A DNA stretch of 64,000 nucleotides from Nocardia tengchongensis (GCF_018362975.1 NZ_CP074371.1:3410001-3474000); one strand, 5' to 3'; positions 31,261 to 40,865 are shown, counted from the stretch's first letter. Program-made: numbers and translations. The notes: a model not told the origin generated them from the sequence alone.

Positions 31261-31369
31261 AGGGTCCGTTGTACCGTGTGGCCGCCCTCGGGCGCGCCAA
31301 TTCCGTCAACATCCGGTACTAGGTGTTCTCGTTGATTTGAGATCGCGGCGAGGATCCGGATCATGGACT

Positions 31370-32472
31370 TCAGCCCAGTACTTGCCGTACTTCGTTCCAT
31401 TGGCTGTCACCCAACTTGGCATACCGCTGGGTAGTTCGAATCGAGGCGTGACCGAGGAGGTCTTGGACCTGCTGTAGGGCCACATTTGACCGCACGAGTC
31501 GGCCGGCGTAGGTGTGTCGAAGGTCGTGCGGGCGAACCGAACCCAATCGACGTTTGTCCTCTCCGTCGCCCACCCATGCAACTCGGACGGCCGCTACGAA
31601 CCGATCCCTGAAGTTGTCCTGGTCGAACGGCCGGTCGTCGGTGTGCGCCAGCAGCAACCGCTGCGCACCGTTCGGCCATCGTCGAGGTATCGCACCGGTG
31701 CCGGTTTCCCAAGTCCTGTCTTCTTGATCGCTGTGGCGAGAGTCCTAGTCAGGTTGTCACCGATAGGGATTACACGTCGCTCATGGTCTTTTGGAGCCTT
31801 CATCCGCTTGGCGGCCTTGTCCCATGCCCATTCGATACTGATCGTCTTGCGATTGAGGTCGATGTGCTCGCGGTGTAGGCCTTGTGCCTCGCCCATTCGC
31901 ATGCCGGTGCCGACGAGGACGTCCACGATGAGTTGGTCGAACTCATCGAGCGGAGCGCGGAGAGCAGCGACCTCATCATCTTCGAGGTATCGTTCGGGAG
32001 TTGGTCCGGGCTTGGGCAATTCGATGTCGTGGCAAGGATTCTCAGGGATGAGCTTGGCCTTGAGCGCTGACTTCAGTGAGGAGCTAAGTAGGCGGTAGCA
32101 CTTGTCAACGCTGGTGGGTGCCAACGTCTTCCGGAGGTCGGCGACCCACACTTGGACGTCGGGCTGGGTGATGTCGGTCAGCATCACTGTGCCCCACCTT
32201 GGGGCTAAGTGTTTGTCCATCCTGTGGTCGTCGATCTTCTGGGTACCTTCGTCGACTACGCGCCGGAGCGTCCACCGCGGACGCCATTCGTTCCACGTCA
32301 TCATCTCTGGTGGGTGGTACTTGCTTTCGCGAACCTCATCCTCCTTCACCGTGGCCTTGCGTTCTGCGATTGCTTTCGTGGTGAAGGTGCCGGGCACTCG
32401 GCGGACCTTGCCTGCAGAGTCGCGGTAGAGACCGCTGTACCGCCCACTGGGGAGTTTTTGAGCCCATCCCAT
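31370..32472 (-). CDS. int: AICE tyrosine integrase, interrupted by an apparent one-base deletion
   Basis: Two frames give a ~367-residue tyrosine recombinase. The N-terminal part carries a SAM-like core-binding domain (DVQVWVADLRKTLAPTSVDK) and the first catalytic Arg (GTGMRMGEAQGL). The second frame carries HDLRHTYAG (HxxR) and LGHASIRTTQRYAKLG (His and the Tyr nucleophile). The break lies at 31671-31680; restoring one C in ggcc gives RYLDDGPNGAQRLLLAHTDD. The span is 3n+2 bases, fitting one missing base. All R-H-R-H-Y residues survive, so I list it as a gene. The ATG at 32472 has AGGGGG 6 nt upstream. It should catalyse site-specific integration at the tRNA-Val anticodon region. Confidence 0.85.
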
Positions 32473-32593
32473 GTCAGACCCCCTTTGAGATGTTCGATCG
32501 TTGGTCATGGAGAGTCGGCTTCTGTGAATCATTATCGTCCAGCAACACCGTCGTTTACTCGAAAAATGCTGTCTCAGTGGACATTTGAGGACG

Positions 32594-32599
32594 TATACT
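32594..32599 (+). promoter_or_regulatory. Possible -10 box (TATACT) of the TPR regulator gene
   Basis: TATACT lies 43 nt before the ATG of the regulator at 32643, in the 170-bp gap that separates it from the divergent integrase. No good -35 hexamer is seen at 16-19 nt. Confidence 0.4.
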
Positions 32600-32642
32600 G
32601 ACTTGAAGGACCGTTCGAGGTGGGGATCGAGGTGTTCCGACT

Positions 32643-33941
32643 ATGGCGCGAACTGTGCAACCGAACATGAAGCTGATGGCTGTCATGGAGGAGGCCGGCG
32701 TCAAGAACCATGGGCTCGCGAACCGGATGCAGGAGGCCAGCCGCCTCGACGGTGGTGAAGCGCTGGAGACCTCGCACTCGAACATCCAGAAGTATCGGAC
32801 CGGGGTGACTGCTGAGCCGAAGCCGCGAACATGTGCGGTGATGCTGAATGTACTGAGTGAGTTGGTCAAGCGCGATCTCAGTCCAGCGGATATCGGATAT
32901 CCGGGGGTTAAGCTCGATCGGAAACCTTCTCTGGCACTGGTCGAGTCATTTGAGAGCCCACTGGTGATAACCGAGCGGCTTCAGATGCTGGGTGAAATCG
33001 ATGTCGACGATACGGTTTTGGAGATCGTTGATTTCGCCCTGGAGGATATCGTCGACCGATATGAAGTTGAAGGCCCGGGACGGCTAGCTCCGGAAGTCAT
33101 CGCCCTGCGTCGGCGAATTCATGAGCTCACGTTGCAGCGTCAGCACCCGAAACAGCTTGAGCGCCTATACGAGTTGGCGGCCAAGCTGTCCGGAATGCTG
33201 AGCTATATGGCGGTGAACCGAGGGAGATTCCCTCTGGCCAGGATGTACGCCAAGGAAGCCTTCCATGTGGCAGGGTTGATCGAAGATCCGGAATTGCAGG
33301 CTTGGGTCAAGGGCACCGAGAGCTTCTGCGCCTACTACATGGGCAAGTATGGTACGGCGGTCGCGCTGGCAAAGGAAGGGCTTCAGTTCGCGTCAGAGGG
33401 ACCGCAGGCAATCCGCCTGTTGTCCAATGGATTAGCGCGCGCACTGGGCAAGATTGGCGACCTCAACGGGGTTCACGCCGCGGTCGAACGAGCGAACACA
33501 CTCGCGGAGATTCTGCCAGTTCCGGATGGGCTGTCTCCTGCGCTGACCTTCGAGCCCTATAGTCAAGCCAGGCTCGCCGCGAACATCGCGACGGCGTATC
33601 TGTCGGTCGGCGACTACGAGAAGACGCTCCAATACGGTCATCAGGTGGAATCGCTTGTCGATGGCTCTGATTCAGTATGGAGTCGCTCGCTGGTTCGACT
33701 GGATATCGCCACCGCGCTGGTCAAGTCTTCCAGCCCGGATGTCGAGCAGGCTGTTCATTTGGGGGCCGAGGCGCTGACCTTCTCCGAAGAACGGCCTATC
33801 CGATCGGTGTGGCAGCGCGCCCATGAGTTCGGCACTGCCACCCAATCGTTCGATGCTTCGGAAGCGCGGGACTACCAAGAGGTACTTCGCGATTGGTCCG
33901 ATCGTGTTCGTGACTTCTCCTCACCTGCGAAGGCTAGCTAG
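32643..33941 (+). CDS. HTH + TPR-repeat regulator of the element
   Basis: 432 residues. Residues ~10-75 look like an atypical HTH of the Streptomyces type (MKLMAVMEEAGVKNHGLANRMQEASR...SNIQKYRTG). The rest is built of helical pairs of ~34-40 residues (AKLSGMLSYMAVNRGRFPLARMYAKEAFHVAGL and following), consistent with tetratricopeptide repeats that bind a peptide or partner. Such proteins are common regulators in actinobacterial elements. It is divergent from the integrase and may control the int/xis switch; this is inference. The stop overlaps the convergent 2H phosphoesterase stop by 8 bp. Confidence 0.7.
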   Translation: MARTVQPNMKLMAVMEEAGVKNHGLANRMQEASRLDGGEALETSHSNIQKYRTGVTAEPKPRTCAVMLNVLSELVKRDLSPADIGYPGVKLDRKPSLALVESFESPLVITERLQMLGEIDVDDTVLEIVDFALEDIVDRYEVEGPGRLAPEVIALRRRIHELTLQRQHPKQLERLYELAAKLSGMLSYMAVNRGRFPLARMYAKEAFHVAGLIEDPELQAWVKGTESFCAYYMGKYGTAVALAKEGLQFASEGPQAIRLLSNGLARALGKIGDLNGVHAAVERANTLAEILPVPDGLSPALTFEPYSQARLAANIATAYLSVGDYEKTLQYGHQVESLVDGSDSVWSRSLVRLDIATALVKSSSPDVEQAVHLGAEALTFSEERPIRSVWQRAHEFGTATQSFDASEARDYQEVLRDWSDRVRDFSSPAKAS

Positions 33942-34647
33942 GTTTCAGGGCGAGTGTCGCTACGTCTTCCCAATGGTAGGCGTGGAGTTCGCGGCGAAGT
34001 CGAACAAGCTTAACGGCCTCAACTTGCACGGTGACTGGAGTTGCGTCTCGGAGGGATGCTACTTGCTCAATGAGCGACGCGGCTTCCTGCTGGCGGTTGC
34101 TGTAACCGATTCCGAGGTGCGGCCGGAATCTCTGGGTGCTAGCGATCGGAAGATCTGGAAGAACCTTACGAGTGGCCGCTCCGAGAATCCGGTGCAGCTG
34201 GAACAACTCTTTCCATGGAGAAACTGTGAATCGCACCGCGCCGCGAGATCCGGCCAGTGGTCCGACTGTTAGGTCGAAAGAGTCGATATCACTTAGACCA
34301 ACCTTGGCGCTATCGGCTATGGCCTGGATATCTTCTTGGGAAATTTCGTCATAATTTCCGATTCTCAAGATGGTGATATGTAGCCTGTCGAGTGGAACCA
34401 AATCAAAACCATCAGAATTCAAGGAATTCTGGCAGAGCTGTGCCAGGTTGATTAGTTCCGAATTCCGAAAAGTCAAGTACCAGTAGAAGACCTCACGTCC
34501 GGAAGGCCATTCGTTCCGAGACCAGTGGTCAACCGTATATTCGATATTGCGAAAAGCGCTCCAGTCGTTTTCGCAGATCGACCTACGGTCTGACAGGGAA
34601 GTCGGTAGCGATTCGGGGAATGATCCCGATCGGGCATCTCTGTTCAT
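33934..34647 (-). CDS. 2H phosphoesterase superfamily protein
   Basis: 237 residues. Two short His motifs stand about 90 residues apart, LHITI (HxT) and RPHLGIGY (HxG where HxT/S is usual), in a fold pattern like the 2'-5' RNA ligase/cyclic phosphodiesterase group. The second motif lacks the hydroxyl residue, so activity may be altered. A GTG 27 nt upstream (34674) is the alternative start; AGGA precedes the ATG at 34647. These enzymes process RNA or cyclic nucleotide ends, and some act in phage defence; the role here is unknown. Confidence 0.65.
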   Translation of the reverse strand: MNRDARSGSFPESLPTSLSDRRSICENDWSAFRNIEYTVDHWSRNEWPSGREVFYWYLTFRNSELINLAQLCQNSLNSDGFDLVPLDRLHITILRIGNYDEISQEDIQAIADSAKVGLSDIDSFDLTVGPLAGSRGAVRFTVSPWKELFQLHRILGAATRKVLPDLPIASTQRFRPHLGIGYSNRQQEAASLIEQVASLRDATPVTVQVEAVKLVRLRRELHAYHWEDVATLALKPS

Positions 34648-34686
34648 TGGCTTCGAGTCCTGTCCGTCCGGCACCGTCTCAGCCTA

Positions 34687-34730
34687 CGTGTGCCACCCGT
34701 GTTCCGTGTGCCGTCTGATGTGCCGTGTTC
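34687..34730. repeat. Clustered GTGCC/CGTGT repeats before the transfer operon
   Basis: In 44 bp the blocks CGTGTGCC, CGTGTTC, CGTGTGCC and GTGCCGTGTTC follow each other, between the divergent 2H phosphoesterase and the xis gene. Short direct repeats in this place could bind a regulator of the operon or belong to an origin. No match to a known site is claimed. Confidence 0.4.
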
Positions 34731-34801
34731 TCGGCCTCTTTCCGCGAGTTTTCTGGTGTGGCAAGGCATTTCACGCCATGCCCGTCAAAGGAGGCACATT
34801 C

Positions 34802-35029
34802 ATGACACAGCGACAAACGGGGGACATGAGGGCCCCAACAGGCCAGCTGATCAGCCTGCGTGAGGCAGCCGCGCTGGCGAAGGTGGACATCAAGACCATC
34901 CGGCGATGGATCGATGGTGGCCATCTCACGGCGTACAGGATGGGACCGCGGTTGCTCCGCGTCGAACGCAGTGAACTGTTGGCGGTGGCCAAGCCGGTTC
35001 CGGCGAGCTTCTCGGGTGGTGCGGCGTGA
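34802..35029 (+). CDS. xis: Excisionase-like MerR/AlpA helix-turn-helix protein
   Basis: 75 residues. ISLREAAALAKVDIKTIRRWIDGGHLTAYRMGPRLLRVERSEL is a complete excisionase-family winged HTH (helix, turn, helix, then the wing with RLLR). It should bend att DNA for excision and may also regulate the operon. A strong AAAGGAGG stands 7 nt before the ATG at 34802; earlier codons are not plausible. It is the first gene of a rightward operon and its stop overlaps the next start (GTGA). Confidence 0.88.
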   Translation: MTQRQTGDMRAPTGQLISLREAAALAKVDIKTIRRWIDGGHLTAYRMGPRLLRVERSELLAVAKPVPASFSGGAA

Positions 35030-35190
35030 TCCGGGCATCCTTCCTGCTGTTGTTCGTGGTACTGGCGCTCGCGATCTTCGTGCCCCAGGTGGCCATCCTG
35101 CTCTTGGTCGCGGTGTTTCTGGTCGGTTTGGTTGGAGTTGTCTGGTCTTCTCGGGGTCCGTTCGGGCGGCGGCGGGGTGGTCGGCGATGA
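35026..35190 (+). CDS. 54-residue single- or two-pass membrane protein
   Basis: The GTG overlaps the xis stop by 4 bases. The protein is MIRASFLLLFVV... with ~38 nearly uninterrupted hydrophobic residues, then a basic tail (SSRGPFGRRRGGRR) that should lie in the cytosol. Small membrane proteins at this place are common in AICE transfer operons and may act with the Spd/TraB machinery. Its stop overlaps the next ATG. Translational coupling on both sides supports it as real although it is short. Confidence 0.7.
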   Translation: MIRASFLLLFVVLALAIFVPQVAILLLVAVFLVGLVGVVWSSRGPFGRRRGGRR

Positions 35191-35417
35191 ACGACTACTT
35201 GATGACCGGATACCGCGACCGGTCGACGGTGTCTCCGCTCGGGTTCGCGATCCTGGTCCTGCTGGGCTTCGTCTTCGCCGCCGGGGTGTACCTGGGTGTG
35301 CTGTTGTTCGGTTCTCGGGAGGGCCTGCCGTCCACGGTGGTGACTTGTCCCGCGCCGGGGACGGCGCAGGTGGCGGTGTGGCCGCGGGAGTGCCCGCGTG
35401 AGGCGGTGGCGCGATGA
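35187..35417 (+). CDS. 76-residue membrane protein of the transfer operon
   Basis: The ATG at 35187 overlaps the previous stop. Residues ~17-42 (LGFAILVLLGFVFAAGVYLGVLLFG in part) form one membrane helix. The ~33-residue outer part has two Cys (VVTCPAPG, RECPREA) that could pair outside the membrane. No family recognised. It is followed by an ATGA overlap with the replication-relaxation gene. Confidence 0.7.
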   Translation: MNDYLMTGYRDRSTVSPLGFAILVLLGFVFAAGVYLGVLLFGSREGLPSTVVTCPAPGTAQVAVWPRECPREAVAR

Positions 35418-36184
35418 GTGAGCCGCGGATTCGGTTGCAGGCGTGGGAGACCCGTCTGGAGGAGTTCATCGCACAGCAGTACGGGTTGTCGTTCGACACG
35501 GTGGGCCGGGCGATGGGCCGTGGCCCGCGGGCGGCGTCGGATTTCGCGCGCCGGTTGAAGAAGCTCGGACACGCCGAGGTGGCCCGGGTCGACTACGGGT
35601 CGCGTGGTCCGTGGCGGAACTCGACGACCTTCGACGAGCCCTCCGTGGTGCCGCATGGTCCGTTGTGGTTGTCGCTGACCCGCGCGACCGCGTGGGGCTA
35701 TTTGGAATTCGATCCTGGCGAGTGGACCCCGAAGGCGTCCACGGCGGCGCATCTGACCGCGGTGACCGAGTTGCGGCTGGCGCTGACCGGTCTGGATACC
35801 GACCCGCGGGTGTGGACGAGTGAGCGGCTGTTGCGGCGGCGGCTCCGGGGTGAGTCGGGGCGGCCCGAGGTCCATGTCCATGACGGCTGGTTTCGGGATT
35901 TCGCTGATCCGGACAAGGTGTGGGCGGTCGAGGTGGAGTTGTCGCGCAAGTTCGGAGACGGCCGCTTGACGCGGGCGATTTCGGCGGCGTTGGACGCGGC
36001 CGACCGCAACGATTTGGCCGGCGTCGTGTACTTCGTGCGCGGCGAGGGCCTGCGGCGCGCGGTCGAGACGGCCGCGACGCGGATTGCGCACAACCGGAAC
36101 GTCGATCGGCTGCCGAATCTCGAAATCCATGACCTGGACGCCACGATCGCGCGTGGCATGCAGCCGCGAGAGCAGGTGAGCTGA
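35414..36184 (+). CDS. Replication-relaxation family protein
   Basis: 256 residues. An N-terminal winged helix (FIAQQYGLSFDTVGRAMGRGPRAASDFARRLKKLG) is followed by a domain with WAVEVELSRKFGD, the E-x-E-x-x-x-K arrangement of a nuclease-like fold seen in the replication-relaxation proteins of actinobacterial ICEs and plasmids. Their exact role is not settled; they are thought to handle element DNA before transfer or replication. It is translationally coupled on the left, and TraB follows after 1 bp. Confidence 0.75.
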   Translation: MSEPRIRLQAWETRLEEFIAQQYGLSFDTVGRAMGRGPRAASDFARRLKKLGHAEVARVDYGSRGPWRNSTTFDEPSVVPHGPLWLSLTRATAWGYLEFDPGEWTPKASTAAHLTAVTELRLALTGLDTDPRVWTSERLLRRRLRGESGRPEVHVHDGWFRDFADPDKVWAVEVELSRKFGDGRLTRAISAALDAADRNDLAGVVYFVRGEGLRRAVETAATRIAHNRNVDRLPNLEIHDLDATIARGMQPREQVS

Positions 36185-36185
36185 G

Positions 36186-38257
36186 ATGACCGATTGCGTT
36201 CCCTTGATCACGCCGCAGGACTGCGGCCCCACCGCGATCCCGGCCCCGGGGCTCACGTCGTCGGCACCCGTGCCCGCGTCGCCGCAACAGCTGGTGGTGA
36301 GTTCGGTTGCCCCGCAGTCACCTTCGCCGGACCGGTTCGAGAATTCGGAGCTTCCGGGTGGCTGGCGGGCCCCGGACTGGCATCTGCACTTCTCCAGTGT
36401 CACCGAGGTCCTCGCGTTCCTGGCACGGTGCTGCTCGGCGTCAGTTTCGTGGCAGCGGTCGCGGTCGCGATGAACTGGTTTGCGAACTGGCGGCGTTGGG
36501 ATGCCCGGCAGGTCCGCAACTATGCGCTCGGCGCGGTGGTGTTGCCGGTCGGGGCGATGGTGCTCACTAATTCCTGGTTCGCGGCGCCGCGGCTGTGGTG
36601 GCAGGGCCTGCACGTGCTGACGGCGTCGGGGCCCGGATCCGGTGCACTGGTGGCGATGACGGTGGGGTGCCTGCCGATCGCGTGGGGTGCTGCTGCGGTG
36701 TATCGGGCCCGGTTCCTGTCCCGTCTTGGGACCGAGGGCGTGGATTCGCCGTGGAAGACGCGGCGGCTGTTGCGCCGTCAGCAGCACGGGCAGGCGCGTG
36801 CGGCGCGGCGGGCCGCGAAGTACGGTGCGCCGCTGACCACGGGCTGGTTGAACAACCGGGTGGTTCTCGGTCCGTTGTCGGAGCGGACGGATGCGACGCA
36901 GCCGACGACGGTGACGCAGCTGATTCAGAAGCGGTCGGCGAAGTTGGAGATCCCGATCGAGGGTCTCGGGCACATGATCGTGCTGGGCAAGTCGCAGAAG
37001 GCTGGCAAGACCACCATGCAGATCCGCCTGGGCACCGCCCTGTACGAGGCGTATTGGCGGCGCTACGTGCGCACCGGGGAGAAGCGTCCGTTGCTGATCT
37101 TCTTGGACTGCAAGGGCGGTAAGCCCGGCTTGGCGACGGGTCGTCAGGTGGTGAAGATTGCGCACAGGCAGGGGGTGCGGCCGGAGCGGATCGCGTTGTG
37201 GCCCATCACGAATCGGTTCGATCTGTGGGACATGTCGGCCGAGGATCAGTGCGCCACGTTGGAATCGATGATCAACCCGGTCCAGGCCACCGACGCGGGT
37301 GCGGAACACTTCAAACAGAACCGAATCCGGGTCGTGCAGCTGGCGGTGACCGCGCCGGGCGGGAAGCCGACCAGCAAGGACGACTTCCAGCAGCGCCTCA
37401 GCTTGGAATGGTTGAAGGACGCCTGGGCGGGCCATGACGCGATCCTGGCCGAGATCGCGGATTTGCAGCAGAACAAGCCGCCCGCGGTCGGGGATGTGGC
37501 GGGCAAGTTCCGCAACATCTTCAACGCGATCGGTGAGGGTTTCGACGGCGGCCGCTCCCTGGACAGCTTCGACGTCATCTACGCGACCACCCCGGGCACC
37601 GTGCGCGGTGAGTACGCCCGCGCGCAGGTTGCTGCGATCACGACGCTGATTTCGCAGTTCGCGTGTGGGGAGCATGACCGGCAGATCGTGTTGATCGTCG
37701 ATGAGATGTCGGCGGTGTCGGACAAGACCGGCGGCATCAACCAATTCACCATCGCCGAACGGCTACTCGGGATGGGCGTGGTCGCGATCTTCTCCGCCCA
37801 GAACCAGTACGGACTAGGGCAAACCCAGGACGAGCGCCGCCGCCTGATGGAGGCATGCCCTTCTGGAGCGCTGCTGATGGCGTTGGAGGGCGCGGGCAAG
37901 GTGTCGGAGGTGTTCGGGACCCGCCCGGTCACCGAGAACTCGCGGCATTCCAAGGGCGGCAGGGTCGGCGATGAAGGGACCTTGGGCAATCGGGAGACCT
38001 TCTTCATCGATCCGAACCGGCTGGCCGAGTTCGACCGCGGTGACGTGGTCTGGGTGCACGCGCTCAAAGCCCAATGGGGGCATGTGGTCCCGGTCGATTT
38101 GGACGAGATCACCGAGTTGCCGGCGGATCCGTATCCGGAGCGGTGGGCCGCGAATATGCAGCCGCGGGTGCCGTTGCGGGCGGTGCGGGATCTGGATTCC
38201 GGGCGGGCCCGGCGCGCTGATTTCGGGTTCGACGGCGAGGGCGGTGAGGTCGCATGA
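36186..38257 (+). CDS. FtsK/SpoIIIE-type transfer ATPase (TraB/TraSA-like), one-base deletion near N-terminus
   Basis: About 690 residues when joined over a break at 36421-36424. The first frame ends ...VTEVLAFL and the second continues GTVLLGVSFVAAVAVAMNWFANW; one missing G in cctggcacgg explains it, and the span is 3n+2 bases. Two membrane helices (residues ~80-150) precede the motor. Walker A reads VLGKSQKAGKTTMQ, and Walker B IVLIVDEMSAVSD. The C-terminal part has FGTRPVTEN and other FtsK features. It should pump double-stranded AICE DNA into the recipient as a hexamer at the septum or hyphal tip. It is the key conjugation gene of the element. Confidence 0.88.
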
Positions 38258-38430
38258 CCGACTATCTGCGCCCGATCACCGCCTACGTGGCCACCCAGAA
38301 CAGCCACCGCCACAACAACACTGACCGCCCTGGCCGGACAACTCAGGCTCGCGTGTCCGGGCCGGACACCGAGGCGGACACCACCGAGGCCACCCCGGAC
38401 AGCGGCGCGGACAGGGGGTGGACACGATGA
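38254..38430 (+). CDS. 58-residue hydrophilic ORF between TraB and DUF2637 genes
   Basis: ATG and stop overlap both neighbours (ATGA at each end), which argues for a real coupled gene. The product (MTDYLRPITAYVATQNSHRH..., then Asp/Thr-rich) has no membrane helix and no recognised domain; it looks disordered. Confidence 0.6.
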   Translation: MTDYLRPITAYVATQNSHRHNNTDRPGRTTQARVSGPDTEADTTEATPDSGADRGWTR

Positions 38431-39305
38431 CCACCCGTACCGACAAGCCGCGCGGTCAGCTGGTGGCGCGCACCGGGTTCGTGTTCGGGTCGCTCACCTC
38501 GGTGGCCACCAACGTCCTGCACACCTACCTGCCGACTGTGCACATGCCCGAGGGGCTGGCGCTGGTCATCGCTGCTCGGCTCGGGGCCGCGATCTGGCCC
38601 ATCGGCCTGCTGCTGAGCATCGAGGTTTTGGCGAGGGTGGCGTGGCGACGCGGCCCCGCCTGGACCGCCGCGCGGTTCGGCGGGGCCGGGGCGGTCGCGT
38701 TCGGATCGGCGGTGATCTCCTACAGCCACGTCCGGGAAGTGCTGTTGGCCTGGGGATATGGGCACCCAGCGGCAGAATTCGGGCCGCTAACCCTCGACGG
38801 ATTGATGGTGGTGTGCGGGTTTGCGCTCCTGTCTCTGACCCCGCCCACCGCTGACTCGAACCGGCACAACGACGCGGTTCATCTTCTGGCACGACCGATT
38901 CCAGCAGCCACACCGAAGTCGACAGTGTCGCAGGAGATTCCGCTCGCGGCCCAGATTGAAGCACTTAGCGGACCCATCCACTCGGCCACCGAAACGGCGC
39001 CCTTGATGTCCGGACAAGCGGACACCACCACCGGTAGCGCGGCCAGCGGGGAGGACAGCGATGCGGCTGACCGCCGCGAGCGGGCCCGCGCACTACACAG
39101 CCAGGGCTGGACGCATGCGCGGATCGCTGCCGAGCTCGCGGTCAGTAAGCGCACCATTCGCCGCTACCTGGCCACCGAGGCGGACACCCCCGAGGACACC
39201 AGCACGGCCACCGAGGACCCGACGGCCAGCGCGGTCAGCGGCGCGGACTGGCTGTCCGGGATCGAAACCAACCATCACGACAACCATCAAGGAGTTCTGG
39301 CATGA
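38427..39305 (+). CDS. DUF2637/Spd-like membrane protein with C-terminal HTH
   Basis: 292 residues. Residues ~15-140 hold four membrane segments in the DUF2637 pattern (FGSLTSVATNVLHTYLP, LGAAIWPIGLLLSIEVL). A disordered linker follows, then a homeodomain-like HTH (GWTHARIAAELAVSKRTIRRYL) at residues ~225-260. DUF2637 proteins accompany TraB in AICEs and are considered spread (Spd) factors that act at the membrane. The start ATG at 38427 is coupled to the ORF before. Confidence 0.8.
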   Translation: MTTRTDKPRGQLVARTGFVFGSLTSVATNVLHTYLPTVHMPEGLALVIAARLGAAIWPIGLLLSIEVLARVAWRRGPAWTAARFGGAGAVAFGSAVISYSHVREVLLAWGYGHPAAEFGPLTLDGLMVVCGFALLSLTPPTADSNRHNDAVHLLARPIPAATPKSTVSQEIPLAAQIEALSGPIHSATETAPLMSGQADTTTGSAASGEDSDAADRRERARALHSQGWTHARIAAELAVSKRTIRRYLATEADTPEDTSTATEDPTASAVSGADWLSGIETNHHDNHQGVLA

Positions 39306-39742
39306 GCACGAACAAGGGCATCGATTGGGACGGTGAGCTGCAAGCGCTCATGGAGTCCTCCGGCATCAAACACGCCGAACTGACCCGCCCCACCTGGGCG
39401 ACACGAGCCCGCCGAAAGGCCCTGGGCGCCCGCCCATTCCTGGCCGCGATCGCCATCACGGGCCCGCTGATGTGGGTGATCACCGTGTCCGGTGCACCGG
39501 CGGCGGCCGTGGTCCCGCTGGTGTCGTGGCTGGTGGGCTGGATCGGTTACGGCGCGTGGATCAGTCTGGGCCGCCCCGACGCGACCATCGCCGCCCACGC
39601 CATCGCCGCCCACGGGGGCAGCGCCTTCGCCGCGGCGTCGCGATTCTGCTTCACCCAATCCCGACCGGCCCGCGCCCGCTGGCGGGCCTGGCGCGCCGCC
39701 GCCCGCCGCCGCACCGCCGCCCCCGGTGAGGCCACCGCCTGA
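39302..39742 (+). CDS. Spd-like two-helix membrane protein
   Basis: 146 residues. Two membrane helices (FLAAIAITGPLMWVITVSG and AAVVPLVSWLVGWIGYGAW) sit between a polar N-terminus and a very basic Arg/Ala tail. The start overlaps the previous stop (ATGA). The type fits intramycelial spread proteins of the element; no sequence family is named with confidence. Confidence 0.7.
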   Translation: MSTNKGIDWDGELQALMESSGIKHAELTRPTWATRARRKALGARPFLAAIAITGPLMWVITVSGAPAAAVVPLVSWLVGWIGYGAWISLGRPDATIAAHAIAAHGGSAFAAASRFCFTQSRPARARWRAWRAAARRRTAAPGEATA

Positions 39743-39783
39743 ACGCCCGATCACTCACCCACTTGAGGAAGGAATGAAATCTG

Positions 39784-40692
39784 ATGTCCGGTAACGAAGT
39801 CGATGAACTGGCGCGCAGTTGGCCGCAGCTGGCGGCGCTGATCTTGCAGCTGTTGCAGCGGATCCAACGCGCCAGCGCCGATGGATCGATCCGCCTGTCC
39901 CGCGCCGACTACAAGCAGTTCGTCACCGAACTGCGCGACGCTCAGAAGACCCTCACCCACGAAATCAACACCACCCAATCCTGGTACCAGGCCCGCACCG
40001 AGGAATACCAGCGCGAATCCCGTGCCGCCGGAAGCCGCGCCACCGCTGGCGCTTCGGCCGAGGAACAAGCAACCGGGGTTGCCTACCTGTCCGGGCTGCG
40101 TGCCAGCATCGAGCACACCATCCACGACACCGTGCTCACTGCCGAGCAGCGCGGCCAGATCGTGCAGACGCTCGACGGGATCGACAACGATCCGTCGAAG
40201 CCGGTCGCCCGCAACGTGTTCGAACCGATCACGGGTGACGCCGCAGTCCGGGCCCGGCTGACGGCCGCCGCGAGCGAGCAGCGAGTACACCAGCACCGCG
40301 AACGCCTCACCCACGCCGCAGCCACCACGACCGGGCAGCCGACCATCGCCGAGATCGCGCAGCTGCGGCAGGAGAACGCCCGCCGTTTCGATGACCTCGC
40401 CGGGCGGTTGGAACGCCTCGAAGGCGAGATCAGCCAGCTGCGGCCCGAGCAGACCCCGGCCACGGCGGCCAACGGCTACGGCGCATTCCGCGAGACCCAC
40501 AAGCCCCGCCCCAGGGCGGGGCAGCGGCAGGAACACCACCCCGAAGCCGACCAGGGGCACGGCACGTCGATGACACCGCAGGCCGCCGCCGAGGCCGAGC
40601 AGGACTCCCAGGCGCCGCGGCCCGCCGCAGAACAGACTCGCTCGGAGGCTGTGTGGGCGGAGTGGGCCGCGCGGATGCAGGCCGAGGCGTAG
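39784..40692 (+). CDS. Coiled-coil protein of the transfer operon
   Basis: 302 residues, soluble. It is helical throughout, with a heptad stretch near IAEIAQLRQENARRFDDLAGRLERLEGEISQL (residues ~190-220) that should form a coiled coil. The last ~80 residues are Pro/Gln/Glu-rich and disordered. GAGGAAGGA is found upstream of the ATG. Role unknown; the position suggests an accessory to transfer or to SSB. Confidence 0.65.
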   Translation: MSGNEVDELARSWPQLAALILQLLQRIQRASADGSIRLSRADYKQFVTELRDAQKTLTHEINTTQSWYQARTEEYQRESRAAGSRATAGASAEEQATGVAYLSGLRASIEHTIHDTVLTAEQRGQIVQTLDGIDNDPSKPVARNVFEPITGDAAVRARLTAAASEQRVHQHRERLTHAAATTTGQPTIAEIAQLRQENARRFDDLAGRLERLEGEISQLRPEQTPATAANGYGAFRETHKPRPRAGQRQEHHPEADQGHGTSMTPQAAAEAEQDSQAPRPAAEQTRSEAVWAEWAARMQAEA

Positions 40693-40768
40693 CAGAACTG
40701 CTGTGCCCCAAGGGTTTTTAACAACAACACAGAAATGGAGGAACCGCTATACGACAGCTGCAACGCCC

Positions 40769-40786
40769 GTGATGCCCTGGCATCAC
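40769..40786. promoter_or_regulatory. 18-bp palindrome upstream of ssb
   Basis: GTGATGCC-CT-GGCATCAC is a perfect dyad with 8-bp arms, 80 nt before the ssb start in a 173-bp gap. This is the longest gap inside the transfer operon, so an internal promoter with an operator is plausible. The small loop makes a terminator less likely. Confidence 0.5.
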
Positions 40787-40865
40787 ACCCTGAGGCTTGG
40801 ACAACCTCACCGAGACCACTGGTTTCGGAATCTGAATTATTTCAACAACTTTCAGGAGTTATGAC

